DNA of 64,000 nt from CAIXDN01 sp964482085 (GTDB taxonomy: Bacteria; Patescibacteriota; Patescibacteriia; 2-12-FULL-60-25): NCBI GenBank assembly GCA_964482085.1, contig CAYZVS010000001.1:62001-126000 (forward strand). Direction: 5' to 3'. The notes under the pieces are model-generated. The model made no database searches. It was not told where the DNA came from and worked only from the letters and a program-made list of their open reading frames with translations. Position 1 is the stretch's first letter. Every line of letters begins with the position of its first letter. Of the stretch, positions 42,968 through 50,347 are shown piece by piece. Position numbers and translations under genes: made by a program.

Positions 42968-43267
42968 ATGGACCCAAAGCTGAATCGTGCCCCGGAATCG
43001 GAAGAGCCCGAGAACGTCGACGACAGCGATGTCGAGATGATCGAGGAGGAAGCTTCCGACCGGGACACGATTCCGCCGGGGGGACTCCTCACCACTGAGT
43101 CGATTCCTCCGGGAGATCCGGAAATCGAAGATGCCCTTTTTGACGAGGAGCTCGGCAACGTGTTCTCACGCCTGCAAGTTCCGACCATCCCGCCGCTCCC
43201 CGCGACACCTGTCGAGGAAGACGATGAGGAGGATGCCTTCTACAAGCAATTTGAGAAATCTGACTGA
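42968..43267 (+). CDS. Small acidic disordered orphan protein
   Basis: A 99-residue protein, very rich in Asp, Glu and Pro (SEEPENVDDSDVEMIEEEAS; later VEEDDEEDAFYKQFE). Probably disordered. The ATG at 42968 has GAGGTG upstream and lies three bases after the previous stop. Its acidity resembles the tail of the upstream product, and the two may bind the same partner (inference). Followed by a terminator. Confidence 0.7.
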   Translation: MDPKLNRAPESEEPENVDDSDVEMIEEEASDRDTIPPGGLLTTESIPPGDPEIEDALFDEELGNVFSRLQVPTIPPLPATPVEEDDEEDAFYKQFEKSD

Positions 43268-43273
43268 CACATA

Positions 43274-43310
43274 AGGCCCCGACCATTACTGGATCGGGGC
43301 CTCATTGTTT
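43274..43310 (+). terminator. Rho-independent terminator
   Basis: AGGCCCCGA (43274-43282) pairs with TCGGGGCCT (43294-43302), followed by CATTGTTTTTATT. Confidence 0.88.
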
Positions 43311-43313
43311 TTA

Positions 43314-45005
43314 TTACCAACTTCCACCTCCACCGCCTCCTCCACCGCCGCCGGAGCCTCCTCCTGAAAAACCTGATCCGCCAGAACCGGATGAAGAAGG
43401 CGCGGAATACATCGATGAAGAAGATGAGCTGTGAAATGAATCCATGGCATGCGCATATCCAACTGCCGACCAAGCGTTTCCGGAACCCTGTATATAGGAG
43501 GGTCTCCCAATCTGTATCTTGGCAAATTGTTCCGCCCACTCTTCCTCTACGCCAAAGGCAACGGCTGCGGGTAGAAAACGCGCAAACATTTCTGGAGTCT
43601 TGGAGGGCGCGTCTGTAAATTCTAGGCGTGCTTTTTCTGTCACCGTCAAAAATAGCTTAAATCCTTTAATGCGCTCGAGCATCTCTGCTCCTTTTTTTGT
43701 CATGCGTGGCATATTCCAACCAAAGCCGAAGACAATAATGCCGGAGATGATTCCCGAGACGATGAAAAGATCTCCAAAGACTGAGACAAGGATGAATCCA
43801 CAGAAGAAACATGCGACCGCTGCGATGATCCATAAAGCACGAACAGCCGCCGGACTGGTTCCAAAAAGGTTTTGTGACTTGAGAGCAGAAAAGATTTCCG
43901 TACGAGCCTTTTGAAGCTCTTTCCAAAAATTTTCATGACGCTGGGAAAGATCGACGGAATCACCACTTGAAAAGACTCCGTCATACAAAGTTCTTTCAAA
44001 TGGAGCGAGTCCGATAGGCTCTTTCACTTTTTCGAAATAAATTTTTGTTTTGGGTTTGAACCAGCCTTTTTCATTTGGATCGCCCTCAAAACGTACTTTG
44101 GCATAGCCTCGTCGTGCTAAATCTAGAAGCGTTGCGCTGATCGCCTTGGATGGAACTTGTTGATCAAGAAGAGAAACTTGCATTGCTGGTTCTAGACCTT
44201 CTGGTTCTTCATATTCTGCGATAATAGTTCCGCGTCCTTTGGGCTCACGACCTTTTTTCCACCAGATAAAAAACATGATCAGAAACACCAAGAGCGGTGT
44301 AAAGACCCAAAGGTTGTCCTTGATGAAATCCGAGATATATTCACCGGTTGTGATTGCACGCATCGAGGATTCAGGTAAACGCACTGCAATTGTCAGACCC
44401 TCACCGGCAGATAATGCGCGTGTCGCAATTACGCTCAAGATTTTTCCCTGCACCTTGATTTCACAATCACTCGCAGTGGAACCGTACGCACCGGTAAAAC
44501 AAATGGTCTTGGTTGGTTCAACCGGAAGCTCGAGGCGCATCGAGGCTTTAGCGATTGGAACTTCCCAGCCGTTGCCTGTTACATTCCAATAAAGTTCACG
44601 TTCATGATCTTCTGAAAAATCATTTATGGCACGCGTTGTTTTATAAGGAATCGTGTACTCATGAGCTCCTGTAATGGTGATATCGCCATCGCCAATTTTG
44701 ATCACACGGTCATCTCCACTGCGAGAGATGCTTTGCGTTGCAAATTTTCCATCCTGAAGAGATCGGCCTATATCAAAACGTAGATCAAAACGTGCACCGT
44801 TGCGAAAATAACGTTCCGGAATATTACGATAAATTCCATGGCGATACGCGCTGCCAAAATCGTAATCGATTTGCTCTGTGACTGAGAGTAGTCGATTCGA
44901 GTCGAGCTTGGCATCGACATGAAAATCGGAGATAGACTCCGCGGCAAAGGCTGGTGAAGCGATCGCTATGGAGACGAGCGCTAGGAGGAAGGAAAGACGT
45001 TTCAT
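43314..45005 (-). CDS. DUF2207 family membrane protein
   Basis: A 563-residue protein. Signal peptide (RLSFLLALVSIAIASPAFA), an extracellular beta domain with EQIDYDFGSAYRHGIYRNIP (the DUF2207 start), a membrane helix (~240-260), a cytosolic winged-helix-like part, two further helices, and a C-terminal low-complexity tail of Ser and Gly (more than ten Gly in a row). DUF2207 proteins are widespread surface or envelope proteins of unknown function. The ATG at 45005 fits the signal peptide. Confidence 0.88.
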   Translation of the reverse strand: MKRLSFLLALVSIAIASPAFAAESISDFHVDAKLDSNRLLSVTEQIDYDFGSAYRHGIYRNIPERYFRNGARFDLRFDIGRSLQDGKFATQSISRSGDDRVIKIGDGDITITGAHEYTIPYKTTRAINDFSEDHERELYWNVTGNGWEVPIAKASMRLELPVEPTKTICFTGAYGSTASDCEIKVQGKILSVIATRALSAGEGLTIAVRLPESSMRAITTGEYISDFIKDNLWVFTPLLVFLIMFFIWWKKGREPKGRGTIIAEYEEPEGLEPAMQVSLLDQQVPSKAISATLLDLARRGYAKVRFEGDPNEKGWFKPKTKIYFEKVKEPIGLAPFERTLYDGVFSSGDSVDLSQRHENFWKELQKARTEIFSALKSQNLFGTSPAAVRALWIIAAVACFFCGFILVSVFGDLFIVSGIISGIIVFGFGWNMPRMTKKGAEMLERIKGFKLFLTVTEKARLEFTDAPSKTPEMFARFLPAAVAFGVEEEWAEQFAKIQIGRPSYIQGSGNAWSAVGYAHAMDSFHSSSSSSMYSAPSSSGSGGSGFSGGGSGGGGGGGGGGSW

Positions 45006-45049
45006 AGGGATATGTTGGCGGAATGGGGCCAAGAGAGCAAGCAACGAGA

Positions 45050-45083
45050 AACGCCGTCCACCTTTGCAGGTGAACGGCGTTTA
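45050..45083 (-). terminator. Terminator of the 582-residue lipoprotein gene
   Basis: AAACGCCGT (45050-45058) pairs with ACGGCGTTT (45075-45083), with the inner stem CACCT/AGGTG. Followed by CTCG on the minus strand. Confidence 0.75.
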
Positions 45084-45096
45084 GAGAGTGTGCCGA

Positions 45097-46845
45097 TTAG
45101 GGCGCGTGTATGACGGAGCGTACGGACAGATCGCCGAGTCCAAACTCGTTGATCCAGTCACGTGAACCGCCCGTTGAAGCGGTCATCGTGTTGTGCGGAG
45201 AGTCGGTCGCATCGGACCATGCGAGTACGAACGGAGCACTTGCTCCACCCGGACCGAGGTCTGTGCCGAGATCAAGAGATGATGTTGGGCGCGGCCCGAC
45301 AACTCCTGATGTGTCATCCGCCAAATAGCCGGTTGCTGTGGCCATGGCTGACGATGACGCGATGCCGATGGACAAGACGTCGGTTGATTGGATGTCTCCT
45401 TGAAGAGCCATCTGTAGCTCGATCGTTGATGTGCCATCGATCACGAGCCCTCCCGGAAAGGAGAGAACCGCGTAAGCGATGTCCATCACTGGGAAGAGGT
45501 AGACCGCCGTGAGGAGGTCCGTTCCGTCTTCTGCAAAAATGGTTGCCGTGTCTACGGGTGCGCCGTCTTGGAAGACGTTCATTCCATAGAATTGGTAACT
45601 AGGAGGCGTCGTAGCGAAGTCCGGCGTGCCGGTGCGATCGAACTCGAGCACGATACGCCCGAGCTCGCCTTGGCCGGTTGCGACCATTCGCATGAATGGA
45701 AAGCTGCGACCACGGAAGAGCAAGGAGCCCTCCACTTCCTCGAAGCTGATGGTGAGCGAGCTGCCACGAATGACGAGCAGGCTACCGACCTCTGGTGAAG
45801 TGGGAGAGCTGCACGGAGCAGCTGAAGTTGCACCCGTGCCAGACAATGACTCGAAACCGAGTGCGATGCGGTTGCCCGATACGGGAGAACCGTTGGGCGA
45901 ACCGACAGAAGAACGCGGTACGAGCGTGGCGAGACGGGCACGGAGTTCGAACGACTGTATGACATCACGACGCAAGATGGACATTCCACCCGTGAGCGTG
46001 ACATCGAGAGCTGTGTCGATCCCGGATCCGGCTGTTGCCGTTCCGATCTGATCGCCACCAATAAATATGGCGACATCGGCGTATGAAGCGGCATCACCCG
46101 CAAGTGAGAGGCGCGCGCTTTCCAGCACGATGTCTTCACCTGCGGCTGAGATGATTCCGCTTGCAATGACTTGCAGCGTGCCATCCGGAACGATCGTTGC
46201 CGCACTTGCGGCATCGAAGGTGACAAGGATGTCACCTGCCGGCGCTACAGGAACGCCAAACAATGGATCATCGCTTGTCGCGCCGGCTTCACGCATGGCC
46301 GTTGTTGTGACCGTCACAGGAATTGCTCCCATGTCGCTACCAATCGCCTGGATATCGACTACTCCTGCGATGCCGACCGTGACGAGTTCACCCGACGGAT
46401 TGTCGAGTGCGTTGTCGAAGTCGCAGCGTACGCCGATGCGAGTCTCGCCCATTGCTGGAACAAGAATCGCGAGGCCGCTGAAGTTCATCCGACCGGACGC
46501 GTCAGGGGCAACAGGGCCACTGATCGCGCTCGATGCTTCGTAGAGCGTGCAGTTCAAGACTACACGTGCAAAGTCGATCGCACGGAACGAGCCCGTGATG
46601 TTGGCTTGGCCCGTGAGGGCCAATGTCGGAACGGTGGCATCAGGATCACCAGGGTCTGAAGTGAGCACGACGTCATTGACGGGAATGAGCTCCCCGCCGG
46701 CAACACCACCACTTGAACCCGAGGATGCGATGTCCGCGGTGAGTGCCGCGTTGGTGGAACTCACCGACGTAGACGGTTCGGAATTGCAGGCCGCCAATAG
46801 TGCGACGCTGGTCATGATGTAAAAGAACGCAGAAACTCGGACCAT
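45097..46845 (-). CDS. Large orphan lipoprotein, beta-rich
   Basis: A 582-residue protein. Lipoprotein signal ending LLAAC, then a Ser/Gly linker and a long mature part rich in Ala, Gly, Ser, Thr and Val. Regular strand-like stretches (for example FRAIDFARVVLNCTLYEASS) suggest several beta-sandwich domains. Few cysteines. The ATG at 46845 has GGAGG 5 bases upstream, which decides the start. The codon style is more GC-ending than DUF2207 next to it. It is a probable surface protein; no family is recognised. A leader of about 170 bases with three hairpins precedes it. Confidence 0.75.
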   Translation of the reverse strand: MVRVSAFFYIMTSVALLAACNSEPSTSVSSTNAALTADIASSGSSGGVAGGELIPVNDVVLTSDPGDPDATVPTLALTGQANITGSFRAIDFARVVLNCTLYEASSAISGPVAPDASGRMNFSGLAILVPAMGETRIGVRCDFDNALDNPSGELVTVGIAGVVDIQAIGSDMGAIPVTVTTTAMREAGATSDDPLFGVPVAPAGDILVTFDAASAATIVPDGTLQVIASGIISAAGEDIVLESARLSLAGDAASYADVAIFIGGDQIGTATAGSGIDTALDVTLTGGMSILRRDVIQSFELRARLATLVPRSSVGSPNGSPVSGNRIALGFESLSGTGATSAAPCSSPTSPEVGSLLVIRGSSLTISFEEVEGSLLFRGRSFPFMRMVATGQGELGRIVLEFDRTGTPDFATTPPSYQFYGMNVFQDGAPVDTATIFAEDGTDLLTAVYLFPVMDIAYAVLSFPGGLVIDGTSTIELQMALQGDIQSTDVLSIGIASSSAMATATGYLADDTSGVVGPRPTSSLDLGTDLGPGGASAPFVLAWSDATDSPHNTMTASTGGSRDWINEFGLGDLSVRSVIHAP

Positions 46846-47057
46846 TTTTTCCTCCGTAACGATTGATGGGACCCCTTGGGGTTCCGACATTCTTGTCAGA
46901 AACCCGAGAGGACCCAGGAAACCGTAAGGGAGGCGGCTTCCTGGGCAGAATCTCTCCTTGCCTTGGGGGGGGGTTAAGGCTCGGAGAGCGGAGTTTTGGG
47001 TTGCAAGGGTGTGAGACCTTACTTATAAAATATTACACCTTTCAGGCGTTTACGCAA
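46846..47057 (-). promoter_or_regulatory. Promoter and structured leader of the large lipoprotein gene
   Basis: Promoter on the minus strand: TTGCGT (47057-47052), 16-base spacer, TAATAT (47035-47030) with an upstream TG. The leader then holds a run of nine C (about 46968-46976), hairpin CCCAGGAA/TTCCTGGG (46945-46913), hairpin TTCTGAC/GTCGGAA (46901-46882), hairpin ACCCCAAGGGGT (46882-46871), and the SD GGAGG (46855-46851). This 170-base leader is far longer than those of the core genes. Confidence 0.6.
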
Positions 47058-47081
47058 CTCGCGTAAGCAACTAAATGAGTG

Positions 47082-47123
47082 CAGGAACCTGCTCGATTCG
47101 CGTGAGCGAAGAACAGGTTCCTG
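47082..47123 (-). terminator. Hairpin downstream of the 310-residue gene
   Basis: CAGGAACCTG (47082-47091) pairs with CAGGTTCCTG (47114-47123), with inner TTCGC/GCGAA. The T run after it is weak. Confidence 0.55.
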
Positions 47124-47127
47124 TGGC

Positions 47128-48060
47128 TCAGAATGAGCCAGAGAGGGTGAGCGTCGCGTGATCGGTGGAAACCGACGGCGTGACGAGAACACCCGTTGTA
47201 AGGAGCAGGGCTCCGGTAGCCGCACTTGCGATACCGAGTCCGATGAAGACGAACTGCAGGATCTCGAGCGCCGCGCCTTCGCCACAGATACTGCGGACAT
47301 TGGCAGGCGTCTCGCTCGTGCATGCGTTGCCGGTAGGCGTAAGGCCCATACGGTAGGTGCGGTAGGCGGTATCGTTGTTGAGATCGTTGACCCGTACCCA
47401 GATCGCAATGTCGGCGAGCACGAATGCAGCTCCCAGACCGATGAGACTCCAGCCGACCCACTCGTTGTTGGTTGCCTGAGTGGCTGTGATTGGTGTTCGT
47501 GCGTGATCTTCAGAACTCACACTGGTGGTGTTCGTCTCATCCTCGTCGACGTGAGTCGCTGAGGTAGAGAGGGGATCGGCTGCGATGTGAACGCAGTCCG
47601 TGAGATCAGGTGCCGCCGCTCGCGCGAGGCTCGTGATCTCCTCCGCGGAAGGTGCGAGGGAAATATGCGCGCTATAGTGACCGATGATGCGTTGCTGACG
47701 TCGATCGAAGTAGTGAAGCTCGACGACGAGCTCTTGGTCGGTGTCCGTGTTAGCGCGGTGCATGATCCCAAACACGACGGAGCCCGTGTCCATCATCTGC
47801 GAGATTGCGTCGAGACACGCGATGTTGGTCGATGAGCAGTCGTGCGTGAGCACCATCTGCATCAGAGAGACGTCTCTCTCGGAAACGTGACAGCCTTGCG
47901 CCGTCAGCGCTTCACGGAGAGCCAACGTGAGATCACGAGCCGGCGCGTCATCGCCTTCCAGCGAGTTGATGCCGAGAACGATGACGGACTGTGCGGACGC
48001 GGTCGCGGGAAGCGCGATGAGGAACAGAACGAACAGGAACGTTACGTTTCGAATGAGCAT
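47128..48060 (-). CDS. Secreted/membrane protein resembling Myxococcota surface proteins
   Basis: A 310-residue protein. Signal peptide (LFLIALPATASAQ), then VIVLGINSLEGDDAPARDLTLALREAL and VSERDVSLMQMVL, and two C-terminal membrane helices (WSLIGLGAAFVLADIAIWV; then VFIGLGIASAATGALLLTTG). The N-terminal pattern (LGxxSLEGDD, DREVSL-like) reminds me of a protein group in Myxococcota. I recall that from memory and could not check it. The ATG at 48060 has GGAGG 8 bases before it, and a long hairpin lies just upstream. Function unknown. Confidence 0.7.
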   Translation of the reverse strand: MLIRNVTFLFVLFLIALPATASAQSVIVLGINSLEGDDAPARDLTLALREALTAQGCHVSERDVSLMQMVLTHDCSSTNIACLDAISQMMDTGSVVFGIMHRANTDTDQELVVELHYFDRRQQRIIGHYSAHISLAPSAEEITSLARAAAPDLTDCVHIAADPLSTSATHVDEDETNTTSVSSEDHARTPITATQATNNEWVGWSLIGLGAAFVLADIAIWVRVNDLNNDTAYRTYRMGLTPTGNACTSETPANVRSICGEGAALEILQFVFIGLGIASAATGALLLTTGVLVTPSVSTDHATLTLSGSF

Positions 48061-48160
48061 GATACTCACCTCCATCTGCGATTCACGATCTTTGCCACCG
48101 TGGCAGGATCATGAATCTGAGAGGAGCCTCCTACCTTCGGTTTCACCCGAAAGGAAGAAG
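48061..48160 (-). promoter_or_regulatory. Structured leader of the 310-residue gene
   Basis: Stem GATTCATGATC (48117-48107) pairs with GATCGTGAATC (48090-48080), with inner GCCAC/GTGGC. Upstream of it CTTTCGG/CCGAAGG (48153-48134) forms a second hairpin. GGAGG lies 8 bases before the ATG. No clear promoter is seen, so it may belong to a longer transcript. Confidence 0.5.
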
Positions 48161-48221
48161 CGGTAGAGAAAAGATCAGAATACTGGTGTGTCTCGGACGT
48201 GTAGGAGGCATACGTTGCGTA

Positions 48222-48509
48222 CTACGCGTCGAGGTGAAGCGAGGCGGAAACGAGCTGTGTCTCAACCGGTAGGCATCGAGCATGCTCGCAGTGTTGAACG
48301 ACAATGTTGGTCAATCGTGACGCATCGTTGCATGAGGCGTCTGTTTCCTGACCAACGGATTCCGTATATCCGATGAATTCATCGGCTGTCCGCTCAGCAA
48401 AATCCGTTTCCAGGATAAAGCCGGTGGACTCGCCGACGTCGACTTGAAAAGTGTAGAGCACCGAGATGTCCATGTCTGCCGCTTGGCGACATTCCAGCCA
48501 ATCGAGCAC
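48222..48509 (-). CDS. Small orphan protein, 95 residues
   Basis: It starts with GTG 22 bases after the stop of the 265-residue gene; no SD is visible. The product (MLDWLECRQAADMDISVLYT, FQVDVGESTGFILETDF, ERTADEFIGYTESVGQETDA) is acidic with six cysteines and has no membrane segment. Composition and codon style match its neighbours, and it fills the gap between them on the same strand, so I favour a real gene. Function unknown; the start is uncertain. Confidence 0.5.
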   Translation of the reverse strand: MLDWLECRQAADMDISVLYTFQVDVGESTGFILETDFAERTADEFIGYTESVGQETDASCNDASRLTNIVVQHCEHARCLPVETQLVSASLHLDA

Positions 48510-48531
48510 GCAGACATGCGAGAGTACAGAG

Positions 48532-49329
48532 CTACTTCTTGGGCGAGCCCAGATGCTCGCGGACGAAGCGCGTGGCGGCCTCGAGCTCTTTGAAGCTCGA
48601 AACCTTCACGAACTGCTTGGAGCCGTGAACGGGGCCGCTCATCGGACGACCGTTCTCGTCCTTGCGATCCGAGAACGGGAATGTCTCGAGACCGAGGTTG
48701 GCACGGAACGTGCCGATGAAGAAGAGGCTGAAGGCCTCCGAGTACTGCACGCCCCAGTTGTAGCCGGAGACGTACGCACCCTGCAGACCGCCGTCCTTGG
48801 TGACGAACGGGATGCCGTCGATGAGGGTGAAGTTCTTGCGCATGGCGTCCAGCGTTCTGCTGGCCGCACGTACGCGCTCGATGGGGTCGTGTGCCAGTGC
48901 GCGGAAGGCATGCAATTGGTCGAGGAAGGCGTCGTGATTGACGCCCGCTTCTTCACAGATGCTGGCCGCGAGCCACCACGTGGTTTCCGAATCTGCGTCG
49001 AGATCGGCGCCTTCTCGTCGAACCTGCTCGACGGCGGACTCGGTGTAGGCCGCATGGAGCGTGGACGCGAGCTTCTGCTTGTTACGCGGGATCATGTCCA
49101 GCGCACAGGCGAGGCCCGCATCGAAGCCGAGCCCGACCTCGAGCATGCTCGGCATGCGCGAGACGAGCGAGAGCTCGCCGTCGACGTACCCGGGCCAGCA
49201 ACCGTGATCGGCGATGCGCGGGATGGCCTGGCGGACGTGATCGCGCATGAAGTCGAGATCGGTGACCGTGAAACGATTCACGCCGTCGATCATGAGAATG
49301 AAAAGATCAGTTGCGACCAGTTGATTCAT
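48532..49329 (-). CDS. Orphan cytosolic protein, 265 residues
   Basis: Starts at the ATG at 49329 with GGAGG 4 bases upstream. A mixed helical protein without signal or membrane segments. It begins MNQLVATDLFILMIDGVNRF and contains DSETTWWLAASICEEAGVNH and DGGLQGAYVSGYNWGVQYSE. No catalytic motif I recognise. GC-rich codon choice; the leader contains the same TTCTGAC/GTCGGAA stem as the lipoprotein gene at 46845. Function unknown. Confidence 0.72.
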   Translation of the reverse strand: MNQLVATDLFILMIDGVNRFTVTDLDFMRDHVRQAIPRIADHGCWPGYVDGELSLVSRMPSMLEVGLGFDAGLACALDMIPRNKQKLASTLHAAYTESAVEQVRREGADLDADSETTWWLAASICEEAGVNHDAFLDQLHAFRALAHDPIERVRAASRTLDAMRKNFTLIDGIPFVTKDGGLQGAYVSGYNWGVQYSEAFSLFFIGTFRANLGLETFPFSDRKDENGRPMSGPVHGSKQFVKVSSFKELEAATRFVREHLGSPKK

Positions 49330-49385
49330 GGAACCTCCACCTTGGAATTCCGACCTCTCGCGATATGCGAGCTTAGTCAGAAGTC
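49330..49385 (-). promoter_or_regulatory. Leader stem-loop shared with the lipoprotein gene
   Basis: TTCTGAC (49382-49376) pairs with GTCGGAA (49354-49348), with an inner stem CTCGC/GCGAG; then TTCCAAGG and GGAGG before the ATG. The same outer arms, with CTCGG before and CCAAGG after, occur in the leader at 46880-46905. Confidence 0.6.
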
Positions 49386-49440
49386 CGAGAAGAGTCCCCT
49401 GAGAAGTTTTTGTTTGGTGCAGGGGTACACCGTTGATATT

Positions 49441-49881
49441 TCAGTACATCTCGTCGTGGAATGTGACGGGCGGCTTGCGCTCAGTTGAGCGGATGACGCT
49501 GGCGAGCGCTTCGCTACGACGCGCGAGGCGATCGTCGAAGTTCTCGCAGTCCTTCCATGCAAGGCGCGCCTTGCGGATGAAGTGCACGGCCGATGCGAAG
49601 AAACCGAGGCCAAAGAGCGTGATGCTGCTCTCGAGCAGAGCGTCCGGCGTGCGCGGGGCGATCACGGTGATCGCGTTGAAGCACAGGCCGGAACCGGTTG
49701 CGAACATCACGAGGGCGAGGAGCAGAGCGAGAACCACGTCGTCGAGCTTACGCGAACGCAGCGTGACGAGCTTGAGGTTGCGCACCGCGGGCTTGGCCTC
49801 GACGACAGGTCGCGAGACCTTGCGGTTGCGACGGGTGTCGAGGTGAATGAGAGCGGGACGACGATCGTAGGGGTTGAACAA
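49441..49881 (-). CDS. Orphan membrane protein, two helices
   Basis: A 146-residue protein with a TTG start at 49881, chosen because GGAGG stands 8 bases upstream. A longer frame to 49944 would run through two leader hairpins. A basic N-terminus (~40 residues) precedes two membrane helices: DDVVLALLLALVMFATGSGL, then SITLFGLGFFASAVHFI. A charged C-terminal part with many Arg and Glu follows. No family is recognised. It is probably the first main gene behind the strong promoter at 50.18 kb. Confidence 0.65.
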   Translation of the reverse strand: MFNPYDRRPALIHLDTRRNRKVSRPVVEAKPAVRNLKLVTLRSRKLDDVVLALLLALVMFATGSGLCFNAITVIAPRTPDALLESSITLFGLGFFASAVHFIRKARLAWKDCENFDDRLARRSEALASVIRSTERKPPVTFHDEMY

Positions 49882-49975
49882 GTGTGTTGCCTCCGGCTTA
49901 GGTCCATCACGAGATTGTGATGGAACCAAGAGGAGGTCCGACACGAGAAGCGTGTCGGGACCTGTCAGGGAAGGA
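49882..49975 (-). promoter_or_regulatory. Leader with two strong hairpins
   Basis: GGTCCCGACACG (49962-49951) pairs with CGTGTCGGACC (49945-49935), and CCATCAC (minus strand, 49923-49917) pairs with GTGATGG (49910-49904). GGAGG (49894-49890) follows. They may protect the mRNA or control translation. Confidence 0.55.
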
Positions 49976-49979
49976 ACGT

Positions 49980-50153
49980 TCAGTTGAACGCGATGTCGAG
50001 CTTGGCCTTGAATAAAACGAAGAGCTCTCGCATTTCTCTGTCTCCAACTTTCTTTTCAGCCACGACAAAATGATCCCGGACAGACGAAAAACTGCGAGTT
50101 TTTCGCAGTCTTACGTCTTTCGTTGTGAAATGGCGACCAAATTCCGTTCCCAT
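49980..50153 (-). CDS. Possible 57-residue basic leader protein
   Basis: The ATG at 50153 lies 11 bases after a strong -10 box, so its mRNA would be almost leaderless. The product is basic and charged (MGTEFGRHFTTKDVRLRKTR, SFSSVRDHFVVAEKKVGDRE, LFVLFKAKLDIAFN) and stops just before the leader hairpins of the next gene. It could be a small protein or a regulatory leader peptide. A hairpin (ACTGCGA/TCGCAGT) lies within it. Evidence is only position and an open frame. Confidence 0.4.
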   Translation of the reverse strand: MGTEFGRHFTTKDVRLRKTRSFSSVRDHFVVAEKKVGDREMRELFVLFKAKLDIAFN

Positions 50154-50164
50154 CCTGACGAAAT

Positions 50165-50194
50165 AATATATCATATATACGTCATCTTTGTCAA
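50165..50194 (-). promoter_or_regulatory. Strong promoter for the accessory unit
   Basis: Minus strand: TTGACA (50194-50189), 18-base spacer, TATATT (50170-50165). It points into the 49.9-47 kb gene group and lies beside the GCTAA array. Confidence 0.75.
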
Positions 50195-50215
50195 GCTATT
50201 GAGACATTTTTATTG

Positions 50216-50341
50216 GCTAATATTAGCGATAATTATTGCGCTTTGTTGAATAAGACTTAACAAGAAAACTGTCAAAGCCTAAACAGAGCTAAGGTTAGCG
50301 AATGGCTAAAACAAGCTAAAAACTATAGAGGGTGCTAAAAT
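50216..50341. promoter_or_regulatory. GCTAA operator-like array and pfkB promoter
   Basis: An AT-rich intergenic region. Perfect palindrome GCTAATATTAGC (50216-50227), near-palindrome GCTAAGGTTAGC (50288-50299), and further GCTAA copies at 50305, 50315 and 50334, two of them exactly 10 bases apart. The last one is part of the extended -10 TGCTAAAAT (50333-50341), 6 bases before the pfkB ATG. This looks like cooperative binding sites for a repressor controlling both directions. Confidence 0.55.
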
Positions 50342-50347
50342 AAGCAT

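Noticed and set aside
45579..46659. Several antisense and alternate frames in the large lipoprotein gene
   Set aside because: High GC removes stop codons in other frames; the lipobox and GGAGG support only the 45097-46845 minus frame.
46968..46976. Run of nine C/G as a phase-variation tract
   Set aside because: It lies in the leader, not in a coding frame or between -35 and -10 boxes; slippage there would not change a frame. An assembly error is also possible.
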